From Paenibacillus montaniterrae (GTDB lineage: Bacteria > Bacillota > Bacilli > Paenibacillales > Paenibacillaceae): a DNA stretch of 64,000 nt. Positions 34,333 through 44,539 of the stretch are shown here, in pieces (positions within the stretch are counted from its first letter, which is position 1; each line of letters opens with the position of its first letter). Where the stretch lies: contig NZ_BOSE01000003.1 in the NCBI RefSeq assembly GCF_018403185.1, positions 62,001 through 126,000 of the forward strand, given 5' to 3'. The notes under the pieces were generated by a model. That model was not told the DNA's origin. It did not search any database and was given only the letters and a program-made list of their open reading frames with translations. Made by a program: the position numbers and the translations under genes.

Positions 34333-36657
34333 ATGGCTGCTGCTTTATCGATCAAGCTGCTGATTACCGTTATCGTGACAGGAGCAGCGATCTGGATGTT
34401 TGTTGAGGTAGTGAGGCGACGGCTGGCTTATCTGTCATTGGGCACGCAGACAAGCTGGAAGCGGTCCAAGCGTTTGCGAATGGCGACGCTGGGCAGGGAG
34501 ATGCTGCTGCATGAGCGGCTGCTGAATGATATGCGCAGCGGACTGCTGCATCTCGTCTACTTTTACGGCTTTATTATGCTGCAGCTTGGCGCGATTGATA
34601 TTATGCTGCAGGGCTTGTGGGAAATTGCGCTAATCCCGTGGCAGCCTTGGTACGGCTACTTCAGCTGGTCGCAGGAATGGATCGTTGTAGCTGTACTGCT
34701 TGCAGTAGCGCTGGGTGCCATTCGCAGATACGGCGAGAAGCTGAAGCGTCTGAAGCGAGGACTCAAGTCGTCGATTGTCTATTGGTTTATCGGCTCGCTA
34801 ATGCTGTCCGTGCTGTTCACCTTAAGCTTTGAACGATTATTACATAACGATAGCGGCCTGGCCTCGCAGTATACCCCGGTCAGCTCATCGCTGGCTGCCG
34901 CTTGGAGCTATTTCGGCATCGAATCAGGCAGTCAAGCGGCTGCTGTTGGCTATGAAATCAGCTGGTGGCTGCATTTGCTCATTTTGCTCAGCTTCCTCGT
35001 TTATGTGCCGCAGTCCAAGCATTTTCATTTGATCGTGGCGCCTGTCAATCTGTGGCTGCGTCGTGAAGAGCCCGCTCACAGGCTGTCTACGCTGAACCTG
35101 GAGGACGAGGAGGCGGAGCGGTTCGGCGCAGGACATATCCATCATTTCAATCAAAAGCAATTGCTCGATCTGTATGCCTGCGTAGAGTGCGGGCGCTGCA
35201 CTCAGGTTTGCCCAGCCGCAAGTACAGGCAAGCTGCTGTCGCCGATGCACTTGATTGTCAAGCTGCGCGATCACCTGACCGAGCAAGGAGCTGCGCTAAC
35301 CTCCAAATCGCCTTGGCTGCCGAAAGGGATATGGGAGAAGCCGCCATGGGGCGTGGGTGACTTTTCAGCTGGCGCGCATGTCATGACGGCTGCAGGCACT
35401 GCCGCTAGCGTCAAGCATGATGAGAGGCAGGAGGCGCAGCAGCAAATTACAGCAATGAAATCAAGTGGAAACGCTTCCCGCAACGCCAGCGATCAGCATT
35501 GCACAGATATTTCCTTGACGATGCAAATGCAGGCAGAGCGCTGGCAATGGGAGCCGCAGCAAAAGCTTGCCGATATGTCGCTCATTGGCGACGTCATAAC
35601 CGAGGAGGAGCTGTGGTCCTGTACGACCTGCCGCAATTGCGAAGAGCAATGCCCGGTCGGCAATGAGCATGTTGACAAAATAGTAGACATGCGGCGGCAT
35701 CTCGTTCTGATGGAAGGCAGCCTGCCAAGCGAAGCCAAGCGCGCCTTGCAAAATATTGAGCGGCAGAGCAATCCATGGGGCATTAGCCGCAGTCAGCGAG
35801 GCGACTGGATTGCAGATTGCTACGAGCGCACAGGAATCAAGGTGCGGACGATGAAGGAATGCGCCGATCAGGGAACGACGCCATCACTGCTGCTGTGGGC
35901 TGGCTCAATGGCCTCCTACGACAATCGCAGCCGCAAGCTGCTCTATGATCTCGTCCGCTTGCTTGACCATGCGCAACAGGACTTTGCAGTGCTTGGAGCA
36001 GAGGAGCTCAGCTCTGGCGATACAGCCAGACGCGTTGGCAACGAGATGCTGTATCAGGAGCTGGCGAGCCAAAATATCGAGACAATCCTGCGCTATGGCG
36101 TGTCAACGATCGTAACACCTTGTCCGCATACGTTTCATACGTTCAAAAATGAATATATAGAGCTTGGCTTGCCTGGTGAAATTACAGTGCTGCACCATTC
36201 CGAGCTGTTAGAGCGGCTTGTCGCCGAAAAGCAGCTTGTTCCGAAATTCCAATTGACGGAGCAGGTAACCGTGCATGACTCGTGTTATCTGGGCAGATAC
36301 AACGGCATCTACGATGCGCCAAGGAACATATTGTCCAGCATTCCAGGCTTGCAGCTTGTTGAGATGAGCAGAACGCGTGAAAATGCGATGTGCTGCGGCG
36401 CCGGGGGAGGCATGATGTGGATGGAGGAGCAAAGCGGAACGAGAGTCAATTATGCTCGGACGCAGCAAGCGCTTGAAACGAATGCCTCGATCATCAGTAC
36501 CGCTTGCCCATATTGCCTGACAATGCTTGAGGATGGCGTAAGGGCTTTGGCAGACGACAGGACAGTAGCAACGCGTGACTTTGCCGAGCTGCTCGCTGCC
36601 AGCGTGCTCGGTGAAAAGGAAAGGGGAGATGAAATTGGAAGCAGATCGCAAAATTAG
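34333..36657 (+). CDS. fadF: FadF, iron-sulfur ETF:menaquinone oxidoreductase-like protein
   Basis: A 774-residue membrane protein. An N-terminal NarI-like region of about 230 residues has five to six spans. Two [4Fe-4S] motifs follow, Cys283-286-289-293 (CVECGRCTQVCP) and Cys430-433-436-440 (CTTCRNCEEQCP), then two CCG domains. The second CCG domain is complete (VHDSCYLGRY, MCCGAGGG, ACPYC). The first reads WAGSMASYD and EELSSGDTARR where cysteines are usual, keeping only PCPHTFHTFKNEY. In Bacillus the homologue FadF lies with beta-oxidation genes and is thought to pass electrons from ETF to menaquinone. ATG 34333 has AAAGGAGAG upstream. It is the first gene of the fad operon. Confidence 0.88.
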   Translation: MAAALSIKLLITVIVTGAAIWMFVEVVRRRLAYLSLGTQTSWKRSKRLRMATLGREMLLHERLLNDMRSGLLHLVYFYGFIMLQLGAIDIMLQGLWEIALIPWQPWYGYFSWSQEWIVVAVLLAVALGAIRRYGEKLKRLKRGLKSSIVYWFIGSLMLSVLFTLSFERLLHNDSGLASQYTPVSSSLAAAWSYFGIESGSQAAAVGYEISWWLHLLILLSFLVYVPQSKHFHLIVAPVNLWLRREEPAHRLSTLNLEDEEAERFGAGHIHHFNQKQLLDLYACVECGRCTQVCPAASTGKLLSPMHLIVKLRDHLTEQGAALTSKSPWLPKGIWEKPPWGVGDFSAGAHVMTAAGTAASVKHDERQEAQQQITAMKSSGNASRNASDQHCTDISLTMQMQAERWQWEPQQKLADMSLIGDVITEEELWSCTTCRNCEEQCPVGNEHVDKIVDMRRHLVLMEGSLPSEAKRALQNIERQSNPWGISRSQRGDWIADCYERTGIKVRTMKECADQGTTPSLLLWAGSMASYDNRSRKLLYDLVRLLDHAQQDFAVLGAEELSSGDTARRVGNEMLYQELASQNIETILRYGVSTIVTPCPHTFHTFKNEYIELGLPGEITVLHHSELLERLVAEKQLVPKFQLTEQVTVHDSCYLGRYNGIYDAPRNILSSIPGLQLVEMSRTRENAMCCGAGGGMMWMEEQSGTRVNYARTQQALETNASIISTACPYCLTMLEDGVRALADDRTVATRDFAELLAASVLGEKERGDEIGSRSQN

Positions 36658-39097
36658 CATGCAATCGATTCGCAAGGTTGCAGTAATCGGTGCTGGCGTG
36701 ATGGGGTCTGGCATTGCTGCGCATATGGCCAACGCAGGCTATGAGGTATCGCTGTATGATGTTGTGCCGAGCACGTTAACAGAGCGCGAGCAGGCCCAGA
36801 GCTTGACGCTGAAATCGGCTGAAGTGCGCAATCGACTGCCGCTTGCGGCCATTGCGGCAATGCCGAAGCAAAAGCCCGCTCCGCTATACGAGGCAAGCTT
36901 CGCCCAGCGCATTCATGCCTGCAATATGGAGGATGACGCCAAGCTACTGCATGAATGCGACTGGATCGTTGAGGCTGTTGTGGAGCGGCTTGATATTAAG
37001 CAGCAGGTGCTGGGCTGGATCGATGCTCATCGCAGGCAAGGCTCGCTCGTCAGCACCAATACATCAGGCTTGTCGGCAGCGGACATGATTCGTCATTGCT
37101 CGAAAAATATGAGGCAGCATTTTGCCGTCACTCATTTTTTCAATCCGCCGCGCTATATGAAGCTTGTTGAGCTGGTAGCAACGGATGAAACCTTGCCTGA
37201 CGTGCTGGACACGCTCAGAGCGCTTTGCGAGCAGCGGCTTGGCAAAGGCGTTGTGCTGGCCAAGGATACCCCCAACTTTATCGCCAACCGCATCGGCACC
37301 TTCGGTATGCTGGCCACGCTGCAGGCGACGCTCGATTACGGGCTGTCGATTGATGAGGTTGATGCTTTAACCGGCCCGGCAATGGGACGACCGAAAACAG
37401 CAACCTTCCGCATGCTCGATCTGGTCGGACTCGATACACTGCTTCACGTCGTAGACAATGTTCGTGCGCGCAGCGAGGACCCGGCCGAGCAGGCGATGTT
37501 TGCGCGCCCGGCCCAGCTTGAGCAGCTTGTGCAGCGTGGCGCACTCGGTCAAAAGAGCGGAGCCGGCTTTTACCGCAAGCTGAAAAACGAGCAAGGCCAA
37601 ACGGTAATTGAAGCGCTGCAGCTTGACAGCTTAACGTATGCACCGTCTATTAAAGCCAGCTCGCCAGTCATTGAAGCGGCAAAGCAAGCCAAAGGCACAC
37701 AAGCGAAGCTGCATGCGCTGCTAACTGCGGCCCCTGAGCATCCGCATACTCAATTCGTCTGGCAAACATTAAAAGCGACGCTGCTGTATGCGGCATCCTT
37801 GACAGGTGTTATAGCTGACCATATCGCCGACATCGACAAAGCGATGCGGCTTGGCTTCAACTGGGAGCTGGGGCCATTTCAGCTATGGGACACAATCGGT
37901 GTGGCAGCAACAGCTGAGCGAATGAGAGCTGAGGGCGAGCAGCTGCCCCAATGGGTTGAAGCCTGGCTTGCTGCTGGTCATGAAAGCTTCTACAAGAAGG
38001 AGCAGGGCAAGCGCTTCTTTGTTCATAGCCAACGCTTTGTTGAACAGGAAGAGGAGCAGAACGTGATAGAGCTGGCGAGAGTAAAGGAAGAGAAAGGCAC
38101 AGTATGGAGCAATCGAGATGCAAGCCTGATAGATATCGGGGATGAGGTGCTGGCGCTTGAATTTCATTCCAAGAGCAATGCAATCGGCTCGGAGGTGCTG
38201 GCGGCGATCCGCTATGCCTGTCATGAGACGGCGCGTCAATGGCGCGGGCTTGTCATTGCCAATGAAGGCAAGCATTTCTCTGTTGGAGCCAATCTGATGC
38301 TGCTGCTTATGGAGGCGATGAATGAGGAATGGGACGAGGTTGAAGATATCATTCGCTTATTCCAGCAAACGATGAAGCAGCTAAAAGTGCTGCCGCGGCC
38401 AGTCGTTGCCGCTCCTCACGGCATGACGCTGGGAGGCGGGGTGGAGGCCTGCCTGCCTGCAGATGTCATCGTTGCTTCGCCTGAGACATACTTTGGTCTG
38501 GTGGAAACAGGCGTCGGCTTGATTCCAGCGGGAGGCGGCAGCAAGGAGGCGGCTGTTTTGGCGATGCAGCGAGCAGCATTTGGCGCGGGACCTAGCTTAC
38601 GCCTTGAGAAAAAGCTGCTCGCCGGCGATTTGCAGCCGCATTTGAACACGTTGTTTGAAAGCATTGCACTCGGCAAAACCTCAAACAGCGGCCATGAAAT
38701 TGCCCGGCTTGGCTATGCAAGGCCGCGGGATCGTGTGCTTGCGCGCGATCAAGCGAGAATATACGAGGCGAAGCAGGAGGTGCTCAGGCTCGATGCAGCC
38801 GGCTATCAGCCACCAGAGGAGGAGCTGGTCGTTGTAGCAGGCAGGGAGGGCAAGGCGGTGCTCAAGCTGGCGATACAAAGCATGAAGCTGGGCGGCTATA
38901 TTAGTGAGCACGATGAGAAAATCGCAGGCAAGCTGGCGCATGTGCTATGCGGCGGGGATGTGCCTTCAGGCTCGCTCGTTAGCGAGCAATATTTGCTGCA
39001 GCTTGAATGCGAGGCATTTTTAAGCTTGTGCGGCGAGCCGAAAACACAGCAGCGCATGAGCTATATGCTTAGTCATGGCAAGCCGCTTCGCAATTAG
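36629..39097 (+). CDS. fadN: FadN, 3-hydroxyacyl-CoA dehydrogenase/enoyl-CoA hydratase
   Basis: About 822 residues, the bifunctional beta-oxidation enzyme of Bacillus type. The N-terminal Rossmann domain begins VAVIGAGVMGSGIAAHMAN. The dehydrogenase has VVERLDIKQQV, a THFFNPPRYMKLVE motif and NFIANRIGTFG. The C-terminal crotonase domain starts near residue 500 (LALEFHSKSNAIGSEVL, GLVIANEGKHFSVGANLML, PHGMTLGGGVEACLPAD, ETGVGLIPAGGGSKEAA). ATG 36629 is chosen because AAAAGGAAAGGGGAG precedes it, although ATG 36659 would match shorter family members and would not overlap fadF. The gene overlaps fadF by 29 bases. Confidence 0.92.
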   Translation: MKLEADRKISMQSIRKVAVIGAGVMGSGIAAHMANAGYEVSLYDVVPSTLTEREQAQSLTLKSAEVRNRLPLAAIAAMPKQKPAPLYEASFAQRIHACNMEDDAKLLHECDWIVEAVVERLDIKQQVLGWIDAHRRQGSLVSTNTSGLSAADMIRHCSKNMRQHFAVTHFFNPPRYMKLVELVATDETLPDVLDTLRALCEQRLGKGVVLAKDTPNFIANRIGTFGMLATLQATLDYGLSIDEVDALTGPAMGRPKTATFRMLDLVGLDTLLHVVDNVRARSEDPAEQAMFARPAQLEQLVQRGALGQKSGAGFYRKLKNEQGQTVIEALQLDSLTYAPSIKASSPVIEAAKQAKGTQAKLHALLTAAPEHPHTQFVWQTLKATLLYAASLTGVIADHIADIDKAMRLGFNWELGPFQLWDTIGVAATAERMRAEGEQLPQWVEAWLAAGHESFYKKEQGKRFFVHSQRFVEQEEEQNVIELARVKEEKGTVWSNRDASLIDIGDEVLALEFHSKSNAIGSEVLAAIRYACHETARQWRGLVIANEGKHFSVGANLMLLLMEAMNEEWDEVEDIIRLFQQTMKQLKVLPRPVVAAPHGMTLGGGVEACLPADVIVASPETYFGLVETGVGLIPAGGGSKEAAVLAMQRAAFGAGPSLRLEKKLLAGDLQPHLNTLFESIALGKTSNSGHEIARLGYARPRDRVLARDQARIYEAKQEVLRLDAAGYQPPEEELVVVAGREGKAVLKLAIQSMKLGGYISEHDEKIAGKLAHVLCGGDVPSGSLVSEQYLLQLECEAFLSLCGEPKTQQRMSYMLSHGKPLRN

Positions 39098-39121
39098 CGA
39101 ACAACGGAAGGGAGGGTAAAC

Positions 39122-40324
39122 ATGAGCGAATATTTTGAACAGCATCCGCGGGATGCAGTAATTGTGGCCGCCGTACGCACTGCTGTAGGCAAAGCGAATA
39201 AAGGAAGCTTGGCTGAGGTGAGGGCTGAAGACATGGGCAAGGCCGTCATCGAAGGCTTGCTTGCCAGGCTGCCTGGCTTTGATGCAAGCAGTATAGACGA
39301 TGTCATTATCGGCTGCGCCATGCCGGAAGGGGAGCAGGGGCTTAATATGGCAAGAGCGATTGCCCTCTATGCCGGTCTGCCGAACACTGTGCCGGCTGTA
39401 ACAATAAACCGCTTTTGCGCTTCAGGTTTGCAGTCGATCGCTTATGCAGCCGAGCGAATCAGGCTAGGCGAGGACGATGTTATTATTGCGGGTGGGGTAG
39501 AGAGCATGAGCCACGTGCCGATGACGGGCTGGCGCTTGTCTCCACATCCGGACATCGTCGAGCAAATGCCCGAGGTTTATATGAGCATGGGTCATACAGC
39601 TGAGGAAGTGGCGCGGCGCTACAATGTATCGCGCGAGGAGCAGGATGAGTTTGCCGTAGCCAGCCATCAGAAGGCTGCTTGGGCGATTGCCTCAGGCGCA
39701 TTTGAGGATGAAATTGTTCCACTCGTTGTAACGCGCTCTGTGCCTGACGGGCAGGGAAGATTCGATGAGCGAAGCTTCGAATTCAAGCAGGACGAAGGCG
39801 TGCGGGTAACAACCTCGCTGGAAGCATTAAGCAAGCTTAAGCCGGCATTTGCGCAGCGCGGCACGGTAACAGCAGGCAACGCCTCGCAAATGAGCGATGG
39901 CGCCGCTGCGCTTATGCTGATGAGCCGCGCCAAGGCCAATGAGCTGGGCTTAAAGCCGCTAGCTGCGTTCCGTCACTATGCTGTAGCTGGAGTTGCTCCG
40001 GAAATTATGGGCGTAGGGCCAATCCACGCGATTCCAAAGCTGCTTGCCAAGGCTGGACTCAGCCTGGAGCAAATCGATCTGATCGAGCTGAATGAGGCGT
40101 TTGCTGCGCAATGCGTGCCCATTATTCGGGAGCTTAAGCTGCCGCTGGAGCGGGTAAATGTGAACGGAGGCGCGATCGCGCTCGGTCATCCGCTTGGCTG
40201 CACAGGCTCGAAGCTGTCAGTAACGCTTATTCATGAGCTTATGCGGCGCGGCGGCGGCCTTGGCATCGTTACGATGTGCGTAGGCGGCGGTATGGGAGCA
40301 GCAGGACTGATCGAAGTTTATTGA
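39122..40324 (+). CDS. fadA: FadA, acetyl-CoA acyltransferase (3-ketoacyl-CoA thiolase)
   Basis: A 400-residue thiolase that cleaves 3-ketoacyl-CoA in the last step of each beta-oxidation round. The acylated Cys99 lies in [12 protein letters not shown], His356 in [16 protein letters not shown] and the second active Cys386 in [18 protein letters not shown] lies seven bases upstream. It is 24 bases after fadN, in the conserved fadN-A-E order. Confidence 0.96.
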   Translation: MSEYFEQHPRDAVIVAAVRTAVGKANKGSLAEVRAEDMGKAVIEGLLARLPGFDASSIDDVIIGCAMPEGEQGLNMARAIALYAGLPNTVPAVTINRFCASGLQSIAYAAERIRLGEDDVIIAGGVESMSHVPMTGWRLSPHPDIVEQMPEVYMSMGHTAEEVARRYNVSREEQDEFAVASHQKAAWAIASGAFEDEIVPLVVTRSVPDGQGRFDERSFEFKQDEGVRVTTSLEALSKLKPAFAQRGTVTAGNASQMSDGAAALMLMSRAKANELGLKPLAAFRHYAVAGVAPEIMGVGPIHAIPKLLAKAGLSLEQIDLIELNEAFAAQCVPIIRELKLPLERVNVNGGAIALGHPLGCTGSKLSVTLIHELMRRGGGLGIVTMCVGGGMGAAGLIEVY

Positions 40325-40342
40325 AGATAGGGAGTGAAGCAT

Positions 40343-42124
40343 ATGTCAGCAGCATCTGCGGTAGGTGGTCGCTTTATTATAGAAAGAAGTGATCCGCAAG
40401 CAATCTGTATTCCTGAAGATTTTAACAGTGAGCAGCGTTTAATGCTGGAGTCGGCAGAGCAGTTTATTGCAGCAGAGCTATTGCCCAAGGATGCCGACAT
40501 AGAAGCGCTAAATTATGAGCTCACTGTGGAACTGATGCGCAAGGCAGGAGAGCAGGGATTTTTGGCAGCCGATATTCCAGCGGAATATGGCGGGCTGGGG
40601 CTAGACAAGGTTAGCACAACGCTGCTGGCAGAGACGCTGGCCAGAAGCTCATCCTTTGCTTTGTCGGTAGGCGCCCATACGGGAATTGGCACGCTGCCAA
40701 TCGTCTTTTTCGGCAGCAGCAAGCAGAAGGAGAAATATTTGCCGCTGCTTGCTACTGGCGAGAAAATCGCCGCCTACTGTTTAACAGAGCCGGCTTCAGG
40801 CTCCGATGCGCTAGGCGCCAAAAGTACAGCGAGGCTGAGCGAGGATGGGAAGCACTATATATTAAATGGCTCGAAAATTTTTATTACTAATGCAGGCTTT
40901 GCTGATCTTTTCATCGTGTATGCCAAGGTGGATGGCGACAAATTTACCGCTTTTATTGTGGAACGCGAGATGGAAGGCTTTAGCGTCGGGCCAGAGGAGC
41001 ATAAGATGGGCATTAAAGGCTCTTCTACCTGCCCGCTTTATTTTGAGGATGTGCATGTGCCCGTTGAGAACGTGCTTGGCGAGATCGGCAAAGGGCATCT
41101 GATCGCCTTCAATATATTAAATATTGGTCGCTTCAAGCTTGGTGCCGCTTGTCTTGGCACCTGCAAGGAAGCGATTGGGCTGGCTGCTTCCTACAGCAAT
41201 GTGCGTAAGCAGTTCAATGCGCCGCTCTCTTCCTTCCCGCTTATAGCAGGCAAGCTCGCCGATATGAATGTGCACACCTACGTAACGGAAAGCATTGTGT
41301 ACCGCACGGCCGGCTGGATGGATGAGAAGCTGTCTACGATTACCGATACCGGCGATGTAGAAGCGGGTCGTCAAGCAGCGAAGGCGATTGGCGAATATGC
41401 GATGGAATGCTCGATGGTTAAAGTATTCGCTTCTGAGGCGCTTGATCTTGTTAGCGATGAAGCTGTGCAAATTCACGGAGGCTATGGCTTTATTAAGGAA
41501 TACAAAGTCGAGCGCATTTACCGCGACTCGCGAATCAATCGGATCTTTGAAGGAACGAACGAGATCAATCGATTGCTTATCCCTGGTACTTTGGTGAAAA
41601 AGGCGCTTAAGGGAGATCTGCCGCTGCTTGAGAAGATTGAGGAGCTTCAAGCTACGCTGCTTGAGCCGCAGCTGCCGCCAGCTCTTGATGCGCCGCTGGC
41701 GCTGGAGGGGTACCGCATTGAGCAGGCAAAAAAGCTGTTTTTAATGCTGGGCGGCGCCGCAGTGCAGCGCTATGGCACGAAGCTGGAAGCGGAGCAGGAA
41801 ATATTGGTTTTGCTTGCCAACATGATGATTGCCATCTTTGCCATGGAGAGCGCCTATTTGCGAGCACAAAAGCGACTTGCACTCGGTCTCGATACAGATG
41901 AGCGCAGCCTGGCTTCGATGATGACCAAAGTATATGTGCAGGAGGCGATGGAGCAGCTCGAAGGCGATGCGCGTCAGGTAGTCGTTCGCATGGAAACTGG
42001 CGATATGCAGCGTATGCAGCTGTCAATCGTCAAAAAGCTGATGAAGGCAACACTCACAGATGTCATTACATTGAAACGACAAATCGCTGCAAAGGTTATC
42101 GGAAGTGAGCACTATTCTGTATAA
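40343..42124 (+). CDS. fadE: FadE, acyl-CoA dehydrogenase
   Basis: A 593-residue FAD enzyme that opens each beta-oxidation round and reduces ETF. Visible motifs are YCLTEPASGSDALGAKST (FAD contacts), FNILNIGRFKLGAACLG, IHGGYGFIKEYKVERIYRDS and INRIFEGTNEINRLL with the catalytic-type Glu. About 190 extra C-terminal residues are typical for the FadE subfamily compared with ordinary 380-residue enzymes. ATG 40343 has GGGAG eight bases before it; GTG 40334 is within that site. Confidence 0.95.
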   Translation: MSAASAVGGRFIIERSDPQAICIPEDFNSEQRLMLESAEQFIAAELLPKDADIEALNYELTVELMRKAGEQGFLAADIPAEYGGLGLDKVSTTLLAETLARSSSFALSVGAHTGIGTLPIVFFGSSKQKEKYLPLLATGEKIAAYCLTEPASGSDALGAKSTARLSEDGKHYILNGSKIFITNAGFADLFIVYAKVDGDKFTAFIVEREMEGFSVGPEEHKMGIKGSSTCPLYFEDVHVPVENVLGEIGKGHLIAFNILNIGRFKLGAACLGTCKEAIGLAASYSNVRKQFNAPLSSFPLIAGKLADMNVHTYVTESIVYRTAGWMDEKLSTITDTGDVEAGRQAAKAIGEYAMECSMVKVFASEALDLVSDEAVQIHGGYGFIKEYKVERIYRDSRINRIFEGTNEINRLLIPGTLVKKALKGDLPLLEKIEELQATLLEPQLPPALDAPLALEGYRIEQAKKLFLMLGGAAVQRYGTKLEAEQEILVLLANMMIAIFAMESAYLRAQKRLALGLDTDERSLASMMTKVYVQEAMEQLEGDARQVVVRMETGDMQRMQLSIVKKLMKATLTDVITLKRQIAAKVIGSEHYSV

Positions 42125-42141
42125 AGGAGCGTGATTGGGTT

Positions 42142-43917
42142 ATGGAGACACCTAATCAACAGCCGACCAACGAGCAAGAAACAGTGCAAAGCGAAACTGA
42201 ACAACTAGTAGATTTGTCAGAAAAAAGATGGTTGAACCATTACCCCGAGCAGATCAGGCACACGCTGGACTATCCTGAAATTAATATCGCACAATTTTTA
42301 ATTGATGCCGCAACAAACTACCCGAAAAAACCAGCGCTGTACTTTATGGGCAAAACGATCACCTATGAGCAGCTTTATGCGTCGGCCGATTTGCTGGCAC
42401 GGGGGCTGGGCAGATTGGGGGTGAAAAAGGGAGACCGTGTAGCGATTATGCTGCCCAACTGCCCGCAGGCGGTCATTTCCTATTACGGTGTATTGCTCGC
42501 AGGAGCGATTGTCGTTCAAACCAACCCGCTATATGTGGAGCGGGAGCTGAAGCATCAAATAAGAGACAGCGGCGCTATCGCGCTTATTACGCTGGATATG
42601 CTGTATCCGCGAATTGCCAAGCTGCGCGGAGAAAATCCGGAGGAAGGTCCGGTGCCGAAGCTGCGTACGGTCGTCATTACCTCGATTAAGGATGGGCTGC
42701 CGTTTCCGAAAAGCATGCTGTATCCAATCAAGCAGCGCCGAGAAGGCTTCAAGGCCAATATCCCTTATGGCATGCACGGCTATATTTCGTGGAAATCGCT
42801 GCAAAGTCGAACGGCGCTATCGTTTGAACGGCCTACACTGCCGCTTCATGAGGATATTGCCGCATTGCAATATACTGGCGGCACAACAGGCACGCCTAAA
42901 GGAGTGATGCTAACGCATCGCAATCTGGTCAGCAATACGCTGCAAAGCATGGAATGGTTTGAGCGAGTACGGCTGGGCGAGGAAAAATATTTGGCCGCGC
43001 TGCCGCTGTTTCATGTTTTTGGCTTAACGGTGCTAATGAATATGTCGGTTTGCTCAGGCGGCTGTCTTGTGCTGCTGCCCAAATTCGAGGTGCAGGAGGT
43101 GCTGCGCACGATCGACAGGATGAAGCCAACGATTTTCCCTGGCGCGCCAACGATGTATATTGCGCTCATTAATGCGGCGAGCAAGCTGGCAAAGCCGCTT
43201 GAGCTGTCATCCATTGAAATTTGCATAAGCGGCTCTGCAGCGCTGCCTTTAGAGGTGCAGGAAACATTTGAGAAGCTGACAGGCGGCAGGCTGATTGAAG
43301 GCTATGGCTTGACGGAGGCCTCGCCGGTCACGCATGCCAATCCGATTTGGGGCAAGCGCAAAATTGGAACGATCGGCCTTCCTTTTCCCGATACAGAGGC
43401 AGCAATACTTTCTCCCGAGACGGGTCAGTTTTTGCCGCCTGGAGAAATCGGCGAGCTAGTCGTCAAAGGACCGCAGGTGATGAAAGGCTACTGGAACAAT
43501 GAAGCGGCAACGGAGGCTGCATTTCATCAAGGCTGGCTGCGCACAGGCGATCTTGCGCTAATGGATGAGGATGGCTATTTCATTATTAAGGATCGCATCA
43601 AGGATGTTATTATTGCAGGCGGCTTTAATATTTACCCGCGTGAAATCGAGGAAGTGTTGTATGAGCATCCTGCCATCGTCGAGGCGGCGGTAGTAGGCGT
43701 CAAGGATCCATATCGCGGAGAAACGGTGAAAGCCTATATCGTGCTGAAGGATAAGGTGGCGGTGACGGAGGAGCAGCTCAATTTGTGGTGCCGCGAGCGA
43801 TTGGCTGCCTACAAGGTACCGCATATCTATACGTTTCGCGATTCCTTGCCGAAAACGATGGTCGGCAAGGTACTGAAGCGTCAGCTATTGGAAGAAGAGG
43901 AGCAGCAGCATGAGTAA
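42142..43917 (+). CDS. fadD: FadD/LcfA, long-chain fatty acid-CoA ligase
   Basis: A 591-residue AMP-forming ligase that activates fatty acids with ATP and CoA. The AMP-binding motif is LQYTGGTTGTPKGVMLTH, and further signatures are EGYGLTEASPVTHANP, GWLRTGDLALMDEDGYFIIK and DRIKDVIIAGGFNIYPREIE, ending with the catalytic Lys region LPKTMVGKVLKR. About 40 residues precede the usual KRWLNHYPEQI start. The ribosome site AAAGGAG is rather far (12 bases). It overlaps the thioesterase gene by eight bases. Confidence 0.94.
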   Translation: METPNQQPTNEQETVQSETEQLVDLSEKRWLNHYPEQIRHTLDYPEINIAQFLIDAATNYPKKPALYFMGKTITYEQLYASADLLARGLGRLGVKKGDRVAIMLPNCPQAVISYYGVLLAGAIVVQTNPLYVERELKHQIRDSGAIALITLDMLYPRIAKLRGENPEEGPVPKLRTVVITSIKDGLPFPKSMLYPIKQRREGFKANIPYGMHGYISWKSLQSRTALSFERPTLPLHEDIAALQYTGGTTGTPKGVMLTHRNLVSNTLQSMEWFERVRLGEEKYLAALPLFHVFGLTVLMNMSVCSGGCLVLLPKFEVQEVLRTIDRMKPTIFPGAPTMYIALINAASKLAKPLELSSIEICISGSAALPLEVQETFEKLTGGRLIEGYGLTEASPVTHANPIWGKRKIGTIGLPFPDTEAAILSPETGQFLPPGEIGELVVKGPQVMKGYWNNEAATEAAFHQGWLRTGDLALMDEDGYFIIKDRIKDVIIAGGFNIYPREIEEVLYEHPAIVEAAVVGVKDPYRGETVKAYIVLKDKVAVTEEQLNLWCRERLAAYKVPHIYTFRDSLPKTMVGKVLKRQLLEEEEQQHE

Positions 43918-44305
43918 TTCCTTTGAAGAGCTTGCTGAGCAAGCGCAAGCAACGTTTTGGGGATATGTCGGCTTTGAGCTGGAGCAGCTATCCGAAGCTT
44001 CAGCAACGATATCGCTGCAGCTGCAGCCGCATCATCTAAACCTGCTGGGCATCGTACATGGCGGTGTATTTATGACGATGCTGGATAATGCAATGGGTCT
44101 TGTCATTATGCATGATCCAACCTTGCGTGCCGTGACGGCTACAATGAACACATATTTTTTAACTAATATTTCAAAAGGAACAATTTACTGTAAAGCGGAA
44201 CTTTTGCATAGGACAAAACGTACTATAACAATGACGGCGTCAATTTATGATGACAGCAATGAGCGTCTTGCCTATGCAAGCGGTTCATATCGCTTATTAA
44301 CTTAG
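43910..44305 (+). CDS. PaaI-type hotdog thioesterase
   Basis: A 131-residue hotdog-fold protein. The family motif HHLNLLGIVHGGVFMTMLDN carries the HGG and the catalytic acidic region, followed by TATMNTYFLTNISKG. It probably hydrolyses acyl-CoA, recycling CoA or removing stalled intermediates. AGAGGAG lies eight bases before the ATG inside fadD, so translation is probably coupled. Confidence 0.88.
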   Translation: MSNSFEELAEQAQATFWGYVGFELEQLSEASATISLQLQPHHLNLLGIVHGGVFMTMLDNAMGLVIMHDPTLRAVTATMNTYFLTNISKGTIYCKAELLHRTKRTITMTASIYDDSNERLAYASGSYRLLT

Positions 44306-44338
44306 ACGCGCTATCAATGTTGTAGGGAGGGATCCAAG

Positions 44339-44482
44339 GTGTGGCAAGGCGTAGCTGCCGCGATATTATTAGGTTTCGGCATTATTGTTGCGGTTGTAGG
44401 TGTAGTTGTCTATTTGCGAATGTATCGCAAGCAGCAACAGCAAAATCAGTCGCAGTCACAGGATTCACCCCCTGACCATTGA
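44339..44482 (+). CDS. Single-span membrane microprotein, 47 residues
   Basis: A short frame from GTG 44339 to TGA 44480. GGGAGG lies at 44325-44330, eight bases before the start. The product begins MWQGVAAAILLGFG, has a long hydrophobic span (about residues 5-26) of Ala, Val, Ile and Gly, then a basic RMYRKQQQQNQ stretch and an acidic tail ending SPPDH. Layout (short N-terminus, one span, basic then polar tail) suggests a small regulatory or structural membrane protein. It begins 33 bases after the thioesterase stop, so it may belong to the fad transcript. No family recognised. Confidence 0.65.
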   Translation: MWQGVAAAILLGFGIIVAVVGVVVYLRMYRKQQQQNQSQSQDSPPDH

Positions 44483-44539
44483 TAGGGCGAAAAATAAAAT
44501 ATTCTAATGTTGCCCGCACTTTTATATTCTTATCTGAAA

